Source of the DNA: Blastomonas fulva
Lineage (GTDB): Bacteria > Pseudomonadota > Alphaproteobacteria > Sphingomonadales > Sphingomonadaceae
DNA: 64,000 bases
Assembly (NCBI RefSeq): GCF_003431825.1
Contig: NZ_CP020083.1
Span: forward strand, 2,146,501-2,210,500
Direction of reading: 5' to 3'
Below are positions 46,346 to 55,775 of the stretch, piece by piece (position 1 is the stretch's first letter; each line of letters opens with the position of its first letter). The notes under the pieces are model-generated. The model was not told the origin of the DNA. It did not search any database and saw only the letters and a list, made by a program, of their open reading frames with translations. Position numbers and translations under genes: made by a program.

Positions 46346-47562
46346 TGCGTGTCTCCTTCGGCGCGGGCGATCGTGGTGGTGACCGCCATGTCCATCGTTA
46401 CGTTGCCCAGCGTGCGCATGATATCGGGAAACACCTCGATCGCCAACAGAAGCGCCAGCGGCTCGATCGGCACGCCCATCGCAAAGCAGATGGGTGTGAT
46501 CGAACCGATGAAGCTGATCGATCCGGGAAGCGAGACCGATCCCATGGTGGTGATCGCTGCCGCAGCCAGTCCCGCCAGCAAAGCCACCGGGCCAAGCTCG
46601 ACCCCCATCAGATGCGCGACATAGATCGCCACTGCCATGTTCATCGCGGGGCCGGTGGCGCGAAAAAGCGCGACCGCGATCGGCAGCACGACGTCCGAAG
46701 TCCGCTCGCCCGCGCCAAGGTTGCGGACGCCTGTCAGCATGGCGGGCAGCGAGGCAAGCGAGGATTGAGTGGAAATTGCCACCGCCTGTGCCGGGATCGA
46801 CGCCCGGAGGAACGCCAGCGGACCGATCCGCCCGCCGACTGCCGCAATCACAAAGGCCGTGATCCACACCACCGATCCGACCGCGACGACGGTCAGGACA
46901 TAATGGCCCAGCGCGCCAAAGGCGGCACCGCCCGCACGCGACCCGACCACCAGACCCAGCGCGAACACGCCGATCGGGGCAAGGGTCAACACCCAGCCGA
47001 TCAGGATGATCATCGCATCGCCGATGGCGCCGAAAAACCCCTGCATCGGGCGGCGCTCGTCTTCCGGCAACCGGGTCAGGGCGAAAGCGAAGGCCAGTGT
47101 GAAGACGATCAGCGGCAGGATGGCGTCATTCGCGGCCGCGGCAATCGGATTGGTTGGTATCAGCGCGCGCAGAAAATCGGTAAACGGCGGGACTTCGCCG
47201 GTGGGCTCGGCATTGGCCAGCGCGCCCTGCAGCGCCGCGCGGGCGGCCTCGGGCAAAGGAAACGTACCAAGCAGCGCGGGGGTGACCAATGTGGCCATCG
47301 CTGCTGAAAGCCAGAGAAGTACGATCATCGTGGTGATGGTGCGGACCGTGAGCCGGCCTGCGGTCGCCATCTGGGCCGTGCGCAGGATCCCGGTGATCAG
47401 CAGCGCTACAACCAGCGGAACCACCGTCATCTGCAAGCCGCGCAGCCACAGTGATCCGATCAGGTCGGCGACCTCGATGGCACCCGGCGCGCCGTTGCCG
47501 ATCGCGATTCCCAGCGCGATGCCGATGATGAGGGCACCCAGCACCAGCAATGTCTTCAGCAT
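46342..47562 (-). CDS. Dicarboxylate/amino acid:cation symporter (DAACS)
   Basis: A 406-residue inner-membrane carrier of the GltP/DctA/sodium-glutamate class. It has eight or so hydrophobic helices with two re-entrant loops. The first is the serine-rich [15 protein letters not shown]; the other transport motifs are [15 protein letters not shown] and [15 protein letters not shown]. It imports a C4-dicarboxylate or an acidic or neutral amino acid with H+ or Na+. It heads an operon with the aldo/keto reductase (ATGA overlap), a pairing that hints at uptake followed by reduction. Confidence 0.9.
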
Positions 47563-47716
47563 TCAAAAGCCCCTGTCTCGGTCCCATCCTGCCCAGCGAA
47601 GCAAGGATTTTGCATGTTTTTTTACGACCTTGTGCCACCATAGATGCACGCGGATGGCTGGCAAGCGGCAACGCAATCGGTTACGTGCCATACGCTGCAA
47701 ACGGAGAAAAGCATTC

Positions 47717-49060
47717 GTGACACGCAAGTTTTTCGGGACCGATGGAATCCGCGGCCGCACCAACAGCGGTTTCATGACCGCGGCGATGGCGATGGCGGTA
47801 GGCCAGGCGGCAGGCGCGCACTTTCTGCGGGGCACGCACAAGCACAGGGTGGTGATTGGCAAGGACACCCGCCTTTCGGGCTACATGATGGAAAACGCGC
47901 TCGTCGCAGGCTTCACCAGCGTGGGCATGGACGTGGTGCTGGTCGGACCGATGCCGACCCCGGCGGTGGCGATGCTCACCCGCTCGATGCGCGCGGACCT
48001 TGGCGTGATGATCTCCGCCAGCCACAACCCGTTCCAGGACAACGGCATCAAGCTGTTCGGCCCCGATGGCTTCAAGCTTTCGGACGAGGACGAGCTGCGC
48101 ATCGAGGCGTTGCTGGACGCAGGCGACCCCAAGCTGGCCGAGTCCGAGGCCATCGGCCGTGCCCGCCGGATCGAGGATGCGCGCGGGCGCTATATCCATG
48201 CGGTCAAGGAATCGCTGCCTGATCGGGTGAGGCTTGATGGCCTCAAGATCGTGGTCGATTGCGCCAATGGCGCAGCCTATCAGGTTGCGCCCTCGGCCTT
48301 CTGGGAGCTGGGCGCGGAGGTGGTGGCCATCGGCGTGACCCCCAACGGCCTCAACATCAACGACCGGGTCGGTTCCACCCATGTCGAGACGCTGCAGGAG
48401 CGCGTCGTCGCATCGGGCGCGGACATCGGAATTGCGCTGGATGGCGATGCCGACCGGCTGATCGTGGTCGACGAACAGGGCAAGGTCGTCGACGGCGACC
48501 AGATCATGGCGCTGATCGGTGCCAGCTGGGCGCGGCAGGGTCGGCTGCGCGGCGGGGGCGTGGTCGCGACGGTGATGTCGAACCTGGGGCTGGAGCGGTA
48601 CCTGCAGGCGCAGGGGCTCGAGCTGATCCGCACCAAGGTGGGGGACCGCTACGTGCTGGGCGCGATGCGGGCCGGCGGCTACAATGTCGGCGGCGAGCAA
48701 TCGGGCCACATGATCCTGTTGGACCACGCGACAACCGGCGACGGCACGGTCGCTGCGCTGCAGGTGCTGGCCGAGCTGGTGCGCGAAGGCAAGCCTGCGA
48801 GCGAACTGTTGCATGTGTTCGATCCGGTGCCGCAGCTGCTCAAGAATGTCCGCTTTGCCGGTGGCAAGCCGCTGGACAATCCGCGCGTGCAGGCGGTCAT
48901 CGCGGAAGCCGAAGACGAACTGCGCGGACGCGGGCGACTGGTCATCCGTCCTTCGGGGACCGAACCTGTGATCCGCGTGATGGCCGAGGGCGATGACGCC
49001 GCGCAGGTCGAGGCGGTGGTGGACCGCATCTGCGCTGTGGTGGCGGAGGTGACCGCCTGA
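47717..49060 (+). CDS. glmM: Phosphoglucosamine mutase
   Basis: A 447-residue enzyme converting glucosamine-6-phosphate to glucosamine-1-phosphate for peptidoglycan and LPS precursors. It starts [12 protein letters not shown]. The active Ser is in [17 protein letters not shown] (about residue 102), Mg2+ residues in [13 protein letters not shown] (about 240), the sugar loop in [12 protein letters not shown] and the phosphate loop in [12 protein letters not shown]. The start is a GTG at 47717 with GGAG about ten bases upstream; the open frame extends far upstream but into antisense of the symporter. DUF1272 and thiD genes follow with overlapping ends. Confidence 0.95.
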   Translation: MTRKFFGTDGIRGRTNSGFMTAAMAMAVGQAAGAHFLRGTHKHRVVIGKDTRLSGYMMENALVAGFTSVGMDVVLVGPMPTPAVAMLTRSMRADLGVMISASHNPFQDNGIKLFGPDGFKLSDEDELRIEALLDAGDPKLAESEAIGRARRIEDARGRYIHAVKESLPDRVRLDGLKIVVDCANGAAYQVAPSAFWELGAEVVAIGVTPNGLNINDRVGSTHVETLQERVVASGADIGIALDGDADRLIVVDEQGKVVDGDQIMALIGASWARQGRLRGGGVVATVMSNLGLERYLQAQGLELIRTKVGDRYVLGAMRAGGYNVGGEQSGHMILLDHATTGDGTVAALQVLAELVREGKPASELLHVFDPVPQLLKNVRFAGGKPLDNPRVQAVIAEAEDELRGRGRLVIRPSGTEPVIRVMAEGDDAAQVEAVVDRICAVVAEVTA

Positions 49061-49290
49061 TGCTGGAGATGCGTCCCGATTGCGAACGCTGCGGCGCGGA
49101 CACCCCCGCCGATGCTCCCGGCGCGTTCATCTGCTCGTTCGAGTGCACCTTCTGCGCCGAATGCAGCGAGGCGCTTGACGACATCTGCCCCAATTGCGGC
49201 GGCGAACTGGTCGACCGCCCGGTGCGCGCGAAGAAATTGCTCGCCAAGTTTCCGGGATCGACCGCGCGGAAGTTCACGCAGCATGGCTGA
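49060..49290 (+). CDS. DUF1272 small zinc-binding protein
   Basis: A 76-residue protein with four Cys-rich pairs (CERCG, CSFECTFCAEC, CPNCGG) matching DUF1272, a putative zinc-ribbon family. No known function. It starts one base before the end of glmM (TGATG) and ends overlapping the ThiD start, so the three genes are translationally linked. Confidence 0.85.
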   Translation: MLEMRPDCERCGADTPADAPGAFICSFECTFCAECSEALDDICPNCGGELVDRPVRAKKLLAKFPGSTARKFTQHG

Positions 49291-50464
49291 GCGACCTGCC
49301 CGCATCCTGACGATCGCAGGTTCCGATTCCGGGGGCGGCGCGGGCATTCAGGCGGACATCAAGACCATTACCATGCTCGGCGGGCACGCGATGACCGCGA
49401 TCACCGCGATCACCGCGCAGAACTCGCGCGGAGTCGATGCGGTGCAGGTGCTGGGCGCCGATATGGTGATCGCACAGATCGATGCGGTGGCGCGCGATTT
49501 CGGGCTCGATGCGATCAAGATCGGCATGCTGGGCTCGCTCGAGATTGCCGAGGCGCTGGCGGACTGGCTTTCGTCATCCCCGCACAGGCGGGATCCCCGC
49601 GTTCGCAGGAATGACGAGGTTCCTGTCATATTCGATCCCGTGATGATCGCCTCGAGCGGCGCGGTGCTCGCGGACGAGGCCACCATCGCGGCGTTCAAAC
49701 GGCTGATGGCCTGCGCGACGCTCGTCACCCCCAATCTGCCCGAACTCGGCGCGCTGGGCGGCGAGGCGGCGGTGCTGGAGCTGGCGCCCGCTCTGCTGAT
49801 CAAGGGCGGCCATGCGAGCGGCGAGACGGTGACCGACCGGCTGGTGACCCGCGAGGGAGAGATCGCCCGCTGGGACGATCCGCGCATCGAAAGCCCTCAC
49901 ACCCACGGCACCGGCTGCACGCTGTCGAGTGCCGTCGCGACATTGCTCGGCCAGGGGCTCGCGCTGGAGCAGGCGGTGGAGCGTGCTCGGCTGTTCGTCC
50001 GGCTGGCGCTGCGCGACGCACCCGCGCTGGTCGCGGTCAATGGACCCATGGGCCACCAACACGTGCGCAATGATGCGCTGGCACCCGGCTGGAACCTCAA
50101 CCAGATCACCCTGGGCGCGACCGATTACGCCTCCTCGGTCACCTTCTACCGCGCGCTGGGGCTGGTTCAGATCGTCGACAGCCCTGACAATGGCTATGCC
50201 CGGTTCGAGGCAGGCAACGGTGCAACGCTCTCGGTCCATGTCGGCGAAGCTGCAGGCGGGGCGATGGCGTATCTCGAATGCGCGGATCTTGACGCGCGCG
50301 TCTTGGCGCTCGCATCGGAAGGGTTCGCGATCGACCAGATGCCGCACGACGAGAGCTGGGGCTGGCGCGAGGCAACGCTGTGCGACCCGGCGGGCAATGT
50401 CCTGTGCCTCTATTTCGGTGGCGAGAACCGGCGCTATCCGCCCTGGCGCATCGCAACCGAATGA
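49283..50464 (+). CDS. thiD: Hydroxymethylpyrimidine (phosphate) kinase fused to a VOC domain
   Basis: A 393-residue protein. Residues 1-255 form ThiD, which phosphorylates HMP and HMP-P for thiamine synthesis: ILTIAGSDSGGGAGIQAD at the start, DPVMIASSG, and the anion-hole/Cys motif HTHGTGCTLSSAVATLLG. From about residue 265 (NLNQITLGATDYASSVTFYR) to the end is a glyoxalase/VOC domain with no stop in between. Residues about 97-112 (SSSPHRRDPRVRRNDE) are encoded by a palindromic repeat. The ATG at 49283 overlaps the DUF1272 stop. The fusion and insert need confirmation. Confidence 0.85.
   Translation: MAERPARILTIAGSDSGGGAGIQADIKTITMLGGHAMTAITAITAQNSRGVDAVQVLGADMVIAQIDAVARDFGLDAIKIGMLGSLEIAEALADWLSSSPHRRDPRVRRNDEVPVIFDPVMIASSGAVLADEATIAAFKRLMACATLVTPNLPELGALGGEAAVLELAPALLIKGGHASGETVTDRLVTREGEIARWDDPRIESPHTHGTGCTLSSAVATLLGQGLALEQAVERARLFVRLALRDAPALVAVNGPMGHQHVRNDALAPGWNLNQITLGATDYASSVTFYRALGLVQIVDSPDNGYARFEAGNGATLSVHVGEAAGGAMAYLECADLDARVLALASEGFAIDQMPHDESWGWREATLCDPAGNVLCLYFGGENRRYPPWRIATE
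49571..49617. repeat. GTCATTCCCGCG-family palindrome inside thiD, copy 5
   Basis: TCGTCATCCCCGC at 49571 and GTTCGCAGGAATGACGA at 49601-49617 are the same arms found in copies 2-4, with a compact middle. It sits in frame within thiD and replaces no conserved motif, giving 16 extra residues. Confidence 0.8.
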
Positions 50465-50576
50465 GGCGCACCCCGTAATTGCTGCGAGCGCCCACGCTTT
50501 GGCCCTTTACCCGCACCGGCAATTGCCCATATGCGTTGCGGCAAGCGTTCCAACCTTCCCAAACAGGAGATGACCC

Positions 50577-51200
50577 ATGGCTTTCGTCCTTCCCCCGCTT
50601 CCCTTCGACAAGACTGCTTTCGGCGACGTGATGTCGGCTGAAACCTTCGACTATCACCACGGCAAGCACCACAACGCCTATGTCGGCAAGGCGAACGACA
50701 TGGTGAAGGGCACGGACCTCGAAGGCGCGAGCCTCTCCAAGGTCATCGTCGCCGCCAAGGACAAGGGCAACAAGGGCCTGTTCAACAACGCCGCGCAGAT
50801 CTGGAACCACACCTTCTTCTGGCATTGCCTCAGCCCCGAAGCGCAGACCATCCCCGGCTCGCTCGAAGAGCGCATCAACGCCGATTTCGGTTCGGTCGCC
50901 GACATGAAGGACAAGCTGAAGGCAGAAGCCGTCGGCCATTTCGGCAGCGGCTGGGCGTGGCTGGTGCTCAACGGCGACAAGCTGGAAATCACCTCGCTGC
51001 ACGACGCGGATTCGCCCGTGGCGCACGACGGCATGAAGCCGCTGCTGACGCTCGATGTGTGGGAACACGCTTATTACATCGACTACCGCAACGCGCGCCC
51101 GGATTACCTGAGCACTGTGCTCGACAAGGCGATCAACTGGGAATTCGTGGCGCAGAACCTCGACGGCAAGGGCACTGACCGCGCCGATCAGGAAGGTTGA
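50577..51200 (+). CDS. sodB: Superoxide dismutase, Fe-type
   Basis: A 207-residue enzyme dismutating superoxide in the cytoplasm. Metal ligands are His in FDYHHGKHHNAYV, His in AAQIWNHTFFWH, and Asp/His in TLDVWEHAYYIDY. The AAQ..NHTFFW pattern supports Fe rather than Mn cofactor, though cambialistic forms exist. There is no signal peptide. The ATG at 50577 follows AACAGGAGATGACC. It is monocistronic, followed by a palindromic terminator. Confidence 0.95.
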   Translation: MAFVLPPLPFDKTAFGDVMSAETFDYHHGKHHNAYVGKANDMVKGTDLEGASLSKVIVAAKDKGNKGLFNNAAQIWNHTFFWHCLSPEAQTIPGSLEERINADFGSVADMKDKLKAEAVGHFGSGWAWLVLNGDKLEITSLHDADSPVAHDGMKPLLTLDVWEHAYYIDYRNARPDYLSTVLDKAINWEFVAQNLDGKGTDRADQEG

Positions 51201-51219
51201 TCTAGACCGAGATTTCCAA

Positions 51220-51250
51220 CCCTGTCCTCCGGACTATCCGGGGGGCAGGG
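51220..51250. terminator. Bidirectional palindromic terminator-like element, copy 2
   Basis: CCCTG/CAGGG outer stem (51220-51224/51246-51250) with inner CCGGA/TCCGG. It resembles the element at 19052-19081 and lies between convergent sodB and the next minus-strand gene. Confidence 0.6.
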
Positions 51251-51254
51251 ATGC

Positions 51255-51887
51255 TCAGATTGCGGCCTGTTCCGAATTCAGCGGTGGCCCCGAAATGATC
51301 AGAGCCTGCAACCGAGAATTTGCAAGGCTCGCCTCGGCGCACTCGACCAGCGTGGCGACTGTCGCCTTGTCGCCATCGACCATGGCATTTTCGATGATCA
51401 CCTCGACGGCGGCGTCGCCGATCCGCTTGGCGGTTTCGAGCGCGGCTGCGGGCGTCAGCACGATATGCATGTCTGATGGCCCATGGACATGGACCGAAGG
51501 GCCCTCGGCCTCGGCGCGGCTTGCCTGATCATAGATTTTGCCGGGGTAGGCGGTGGCATCGGCCTGCCGTATGATCCATTCGCGCGCAAATTCCATAGAA
51601 GCGAAAATCTGCGTGTCGGGCTCGCGCAGATGCCGCGCATGCAGGCGCGACGCGCCGAACGAGGAAACCACGGCGATCCGCTCCGGCCTGAGGTCACCTA
51701 GCCGCGCTTCCATCCTGCGCAGGGCCCGGGCAACGTTGCGCTCCTGCGGCCATGTTCCGCCGATATCGACGATCAGACCCCTGGTCTTGCCCGACAGGCG
51801 CAGCTGCATCAGTTCCTGGCGAAAGGCGATTTCGTGCGCGGCCACTGTCTCGACCGACCACTGGCCGGTGCGCGTCACCGTAAGCAA
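51255..51887 (-). CDS. Hypothetical protein, possibly STAS/SpoIIAA-like
   Basis: A 210-residue soluble protein without signal peptide. The N-terminal half has alternating strands and helices (GLIVDIGGTWPQERNVARAL, GDLRPERIAVVSSFGASRLH), a layout like STAS or SpoIIAA domains, but no phosphorylatable Ser motif is clear. The C-terminal half has HVHGPSDMHIVLTPAAALET and a helical end. No homologue can be named with confidence. The start is a TTG at 51887; a GTG at 51878 is possible. Confidence 0.45.
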   Translation of the reverse strand: MLTVTRTGQWSVETVAAHEIAFRQELMQLRLSGKTRGLIVDIGGTWPQERNVARALRRMEARLGDLRPERIAVVSSFGASRLHARHLREPDTQIFASMEFAREWIIRQADATAYPGKIYDQASRAEAEGPSVHVHGPSDMHIVLTPAAALETAKRIGDAAVEVIIENAMVDGDKATVATLVECAEASLANSRLQALIISGPPLNSEQAAI

Positions 51888-52064
51888 AGGAATGCCCGGT
51901 TCGAGAATGAAGTTGAAGATGTGCGTTCTCCCGTAGTCGCGGGAGCACTGCTCAGTCTCTCAGCCAGCGCATTGCAGATACCTGTGCGATGGTAGCGAAG
52001 CCTAGCGCGGCCCGGGTTAACATAAGATGAGGGTGGACCTGCCCCACAAGCCGCCGATTAGCAG

Positions 52065-52709
52065 CTACTCCCCCTTCGCTCCCTCGATCGCCAACCCATG
52101 CTTCATCAGCATCGGGATCTGGCTCATCGCGAAGAGGAAGGAGAGCGCGGTGACGCCCCAGACCTTGACCGTCAGCCAGGTTTCGAAGTCGAGGCTGTAG
52201 CGCAGGGCCTCGTTGATCAGCGCCATGCCTGCAAAGAACAGCCCCCAGTTGCGCGACAGCTTCATCCAGCCGGTCTCATTGAGGCCGTCGTACGCCGCCT
52301 GCAGCAGATAGCGCAGCAGCGGGCGGCCGGTCATCCAGCCGCCCAGCAGCAGCACCGCAAACGCGGTGTAGATGATCGTCGGCTTGATCTGGATGAAACT
52401 CTCGTCGTTGAAATAGACGGTCAGCGCGCCGAAGCCGACGACCAGCACGGCGGACAGCCACAGCATCGGCGAGACGCGGCCTAATTTCCATTTCGAGACC
52501 GCCACCGCGACCAGGATCGCGGCCATGAACGCCAGCGTGCCGTTAATCGCGGCGCGGGTGGAGGCGAGCGCGGCGCCGTCGCTCTGGGTCAGCTTGAACA
52601 CCGCGAAGAAGATCAGCAGCGGGCCGAAATCGAGCAGCAGCGGCAACAGGCTGCCTTCCGATTTCTTCGGCGCTACCACCTCGGTCGCATTGGGCAGTTC
52701 TTCGCTCAT
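52065..52709 (-). CDS. yciB: YciB family septation-related membrane protein
   Basis: A 214-residue inner-membrane protein with five or more helices. The YciB/IspZ pattern is present: LLLDFGPLLIFFAVF near the N-terminus, IIYTAFAVLLLGGWMTGRPLL and MKLSRNWGLFFAGMALINE in the middle. YciB acts in cell-envelope integrity and division. The ATG at 52709 overlaps the ftsY stop by four bases, so it is the last gene of dapF-mtaB-ftsY-yciB. Confidence 0.9.
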   Translation of the reverse strand: MSEELPNATEVVAPKKSEGSLLPLLLDFGPLLIFFAVFKLTQSDGAALASTRAAINGTLAFMAAILVAVAVSKWKLGRVSPMLWLSAVLVVGFGALTVYFNDESFIQIKPTIIYTAFAVLLLGGWMTGRPLLRYLLQAAYDGLNETGWMKLSRNWGLFFAGMALINEALRYSLDFETWLTVKVWGVTALSFLFAMSQIPMLMKHGLAIEGAKGE

Positions 52710-53632
52710 TTTGCTCCTCCGGCGATCACATGCGCCAGATATTCGGGGTCAAAGGGACGCAAGTCGTCGATGGTCTCGCCTACGCCGATCGCGTGGATCG
52801 GCAGGCCGAACTTCTCGGCCGCCGCCACCAATATGCCGCCACGCGCAGTGCCATCGAGCTTGGTCATCACAAGACCGGTAACGCCTGCCACCTCCTTGAA
52901 GGTTTCTATCTGCGACAGGGCGTTCTGTCCGTTGGTCGCATCGAGCACCAGCACGACATCATGCGGTGCCTGCGGGTTGAGACGGCCGAGGACGCGGCGG
53001 ATCTTGGCGAGTTCGTCCATCAGCTCGCGCTTGTTCTGCAGCCGGCCTGCGGTATCGACGATCAGCACGTCGATGCCGGTGGCAGTCGCCTGTTTGACCG
53101 CGTCGAACACGATGCCTGCTGCGTCGCCGCCTTCCTTGCCGCTGACGATGGGGATGCCCAGCCGGTCCGCCCATATCTTGAGCTGGCCGATCGCGGCTGC
53201 GCGGAAGGTGTCACCCGCCGCCAGCATCACCCCGTAATCCTGCTCCTGGAACAGGTGGGCGAGCTTGGCGATGGTGGTGGTCTTGCCCGATCCGTTGACG
53301 CCGATCACCAGGATCACCTGCGGGCGCGGGAAGGCGATGATGTCGAGCGGTTCGGCAACGGTGCGCAAGGACTTGGCGATTTCCTCGCCGACGATCTCGC
53401 GCAGGCCTTCCTCGTCGAGCCCGCGTTCGAAGCGCCCTTCGGACAGCCGCGTGCGCACCTTGCCCGCCATCTGCGGCCCCAGATCGCTGACGATCAGCGC
53501 TTCCTCGATCTCGTCGAGCTGGTCCTCGTCAAGCCGCGACTTGGTGACCAGCCCGGCGATGTTCTGGGTCAGCTTGTCCGACGTCTTGCGAAAGCCGCCC
53601 AGCAGGCGCTCGCTCCAGCTGCCCTCGGTCAT
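52706..53632 (-). CDS. ftsY: Signal recognition particle receptor FtsY
   Basis: A 308-residue GTPase that docks the SRP to SecYEG. The short N-terminal region is followed by the N domain and G domain: G1 IGVNGSGKTTTIAKLA (about residue 112), G3 DTAGR, G4 TKLDGTARGG. The long acidic A domain of E. coli FtsY is absent, as usual in alphaproteobacteria. Its SRP partner ffh is 4 kb away at 57895. Start ATG at 53632, overlapping the mtaB stop by four bases. Confidence 0.94.
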   Translation of the reverse strand: MTEGSWSERLLGGFRKTSDKLTQNIAGLVTKSRLDEDQLDEIEEALIVSDLGPQMAGKVRTRLSEGRFERGLDEEGLREIVGEEIAKSLRTVAEPLDIIAFPRPQVILVIGVNGSGKTTTIAKLAHLFQEQDYGVMLAAGDTFRAAAIGQLKIWADRLGIPIVSGKEGGDAAGIVFDAVKQATATGIDVLIVDTAGRLQNKRELMDELAKIRRVLGRLNPQAPHDVVLVLDATNGQNALSQIETFKEVAGVTGLVMTKLDGTARGGILVAAAEKFGLPIHAIGVGETIDDLRPFDPEYLAHVIAGGAK

Positions 53633-54900
53633 ATTCTTGTCTCCGCTGTCAGCGTATCGCCGTCCTGCCCCGTGATCGTCACTGGCACGATCTTTCCGAT
53701 ATGGGAAGGATTGGCCGCAGGCAAAGCGATGCGCACAAAGTTTTCGCCATGGCCGGTGCGCCCGTCGCGCTCGACCAGGAGGTTCTGCCGGGTCCCGAGC
53801 AGCGACTGGCGCCAGCGATCGGCCCGGTTCTTCGCCGCGGCGCGCATCTCGGCAGCGCGGGCCTTGACCAGCGCGCTATCAAGCTGCGGCATCCGGGCAG
53901 CAGGCGTTCCCGCGCGGGGCGAGAAGGGGAAGATATGGCCGTGGACGACATCACAGGCATCAAGGATCGCAAGGTTCTGCGCGTGCATCGCGTCGTCCTC
54001 GGTCGGAAAGCCGGCGATCAGGTCCGCACCGATGGCAATCTCGGGGCGCTTGGCCTTCATCCGTTCGACCAGTGCGATCGCCTGCGCTCTGGAGTGGCGG
54101 CGCTTCATCCGCTTGAGGATCATGTCGTCACCCGACTGCAGCGACAGGTGGACGTGCGGCATGATGCGGGGCTCTTCGGTGATCAGGTCGAACAGGCGAT
54201 CGTCCACCTCGACCCCGTCGAGCGAGGACAGCCGCAGGCGCTGGAGCGCCGGCACCAGCTTGAAGATGCGCTCGATCAGCATTCCCAGGGTCGGCGATCC
54301 GGGCAGGTCCGGGCCATAGCTGGTGACGTCGACCCCGGTCAGCACCACCTCGGCATAGCCGCGATCGACCAGCGCGCGCACCGCATCGACCACCGCGCCT
54401 GCAGGCACCGAGCGGCTGTTGCCGCGGCCATAAGGGATGATGCAGAAGGTGCAGCGATGATCACAGCCGTTCTGCACCTCGACAAACGCGCGGGCATGTT
54501 CGGCAAAGCTGGTGACCATGTGCGGTGCGGTCTGGCGGACCGCCATGATGTCGGAGACGCGGGCCTTGGCATTGGCGCGCGGATCAAAGCTTGCGGCATC
54601 GAACTTGTCGATATTGCCCAGCACCCGGTCGACCTCGGGCATGCCCGCGAACATCGCAGGGTCCGTCTGCGCTGCGCACCCGGTGACCACGATCTGCGCT
54701 TCGGGCCGGGACTTGCGCGCCTTGCGGATGGCCTGCCGCGTCTGGCGCACCGCCTCGTTGGTCACCGCGCAGCTGTTGATCACCACCACGTCGGCGCGCC
54801 CGGCCAGCAGGCCGCGCATCGCCTCACCCTCGGCAATGTTGAGGCGGCAGCCCATCGAGATGATCTCGGGGCCGGTCGCGGAGACGACGGGTTCGGCCAT
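53629..54900 (-). CDS. mtaB: tRNA t6A37 methylthiotransferase MtaB
   Basis: A 423-residue radical-SAM enzyme making ms2t6A at tRNA position 37. The N-terminal UPF0004 domain has Cys in SMGCRLN, NSCAVT and VTGCAAQ for one cluster. The radical SAM motif is CDHRCTFC (near residue 145) for the second. A TRAM-like C-terminal domain ends the protein. The order of motifs and length fit MtaB better than MiaB or RimO. The ATG at 54900 lies five bases after the dapF stop. Confidence 0.9.
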   Translation of the reverse strand: MAEPVVSATGPEIISMGCRLNIAEGEAMRGLLAGRADVVVINSCAVTNEAVRQTRQAIRKARKSRPEAQIVVTGCAAQTDPAMFAGMPEVDRVLGNIDKFDAASFDPRANAKARVSDIMAVRQTAPHMVTSFAEHARAFVEVQNGCDHRCTFCIIPYGRGNSRSVPAGAVVDAVRALVDRGYAEVVLTGVDVTSYGPDLPGSPTLGMLIERIFKLVPALQRLRLSSLDGVEVDDRLFDLITEEPRIMPHVHLSLQSGDDMILKRMKRRHSRAQAIALVERMKAKRPEIAIGADLIAGFPTEDDAMHAQNLAILDACDVVHGHIFPFSPRAGTPAARMPQLDSALVKARAAEMRAAAKNRADRWRQSLLGTRQNLLVERDGRTGHGENFVRIALPAANPSHIGKIVPVTITGQDGDTLTAETRI

Positions 54901-54905
54901 CGGCG

Positions 54906-55709
54906 TCAGATGTCGATCTCGCCGGTGAAGACGTGCGTGGTCGGCCCGGTCATCGACACGGGGCCGCCGGGCTGCCAGTCGATGGTCAGCGTGCCGCCGG
55001 GTAGGTGCACCTGCACCGGACCAGTCACCAGCTTGCGGCGGATCGCGGCAACCGCGGTCGCGCATGCGCCGGTGCCGCACGCGAGCGTCAGCCCCGCGCC
55101 GCGCTCCCACACCCGCAGATGGATGCCATCATCGGCGATCTGCGCCACGTTGACGTTGACTCGTTCGGGGAACAACGGGTCGTGTTCGATCAGCGGTCCC
55201 AGCCGTTCGAGGTCGACTGCGGCACCGTCAGCGACGAAGAAGATTACGTGCGGATTGCCCATGCTGACCGCGGCAGGGTCGGTCAGATCCTCCCAGCCCA
55301 CGGGCAGATGCGCCGTGTCCATGGGGTAGGCGAGGGGGAGGGTGTCCCACTCCAGCCCCGGCAGCCCCATGTCGATGGTCACCGCGCCATCGCCCAGCGT
55401 ACCGCGCAGCAGGCCCGCGCCGGTCTCGATCAGCACATCGTGCCCGGCGAGCGCGACGACGCAGCGGGTGGCATTGCCGCAGGCGCTGACTTCGCTGCCA
55501 TCATGATTGAAGATCTGCATCGCCATGTCGGCGGTGCCAGTGGCGCTGGGCGCACGCATCACGATCAGCTGGTCGCAGCCGATGCCAAGATGCCGGTCGG
55601 CAAGCGCGCGGACCTGCTCGGCCGTCAGCGAAAGATCATGCTCGCGGGCGTCGAAAATGACGAAGTCATTGCCGAGGCCGTGCATCTTGTGGAAGCGGTG
55701 TTGCGCCAT
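54906..55709 (-). CDS. dapF: Diaminopimelate epimerase
   Basis: A 267-residue enzyme interconverting LL- and meso-diaminopimelate for lysine and peptidoglycan. The two catalytic Cys are in SACGNATRCV (about residues 76-85) and ACGTGACATAV (near 215). It starts MAQHRFHKMHGLGNDFVIFD, typical. It is the first gene of the dapF-mtaB-ftsY-yciB run. The aspartate-semialdehyde dehydrogenase of the same pathway is at 62545. Confidence 0.95.
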   Translation of the reverse strand: MAQHRFHKMHGLGNDFVIFDAREHDLSLTAEQVRALADRHLGIGCDQLIVMRAPSATGTADMAMQIFNHDGSEVSACGNATRCVVALAGHDVLIETGAGLLRGTLGDGAVTIDMGLPGLEWDTLPLAYPMDTAHLPVGWEDLTDPAAVSMGNPHVIFFVADGAAVDLERLGPLIEHDPLFPERVNVNVAQIADDGIHLRVWERGAGLTLACGTGACATAVAAIRRKLVTGPVQVHLPGGTLTIDWQPGGPVSMTGPTTHVFTGEIDI

Positions 55710-55775
55710 GGCCGCGCTTTAGACGTTGCAGGCGGGCTTGAGAAGGCCAATCGGGATTGTCGCCCCGCCGAGCGG

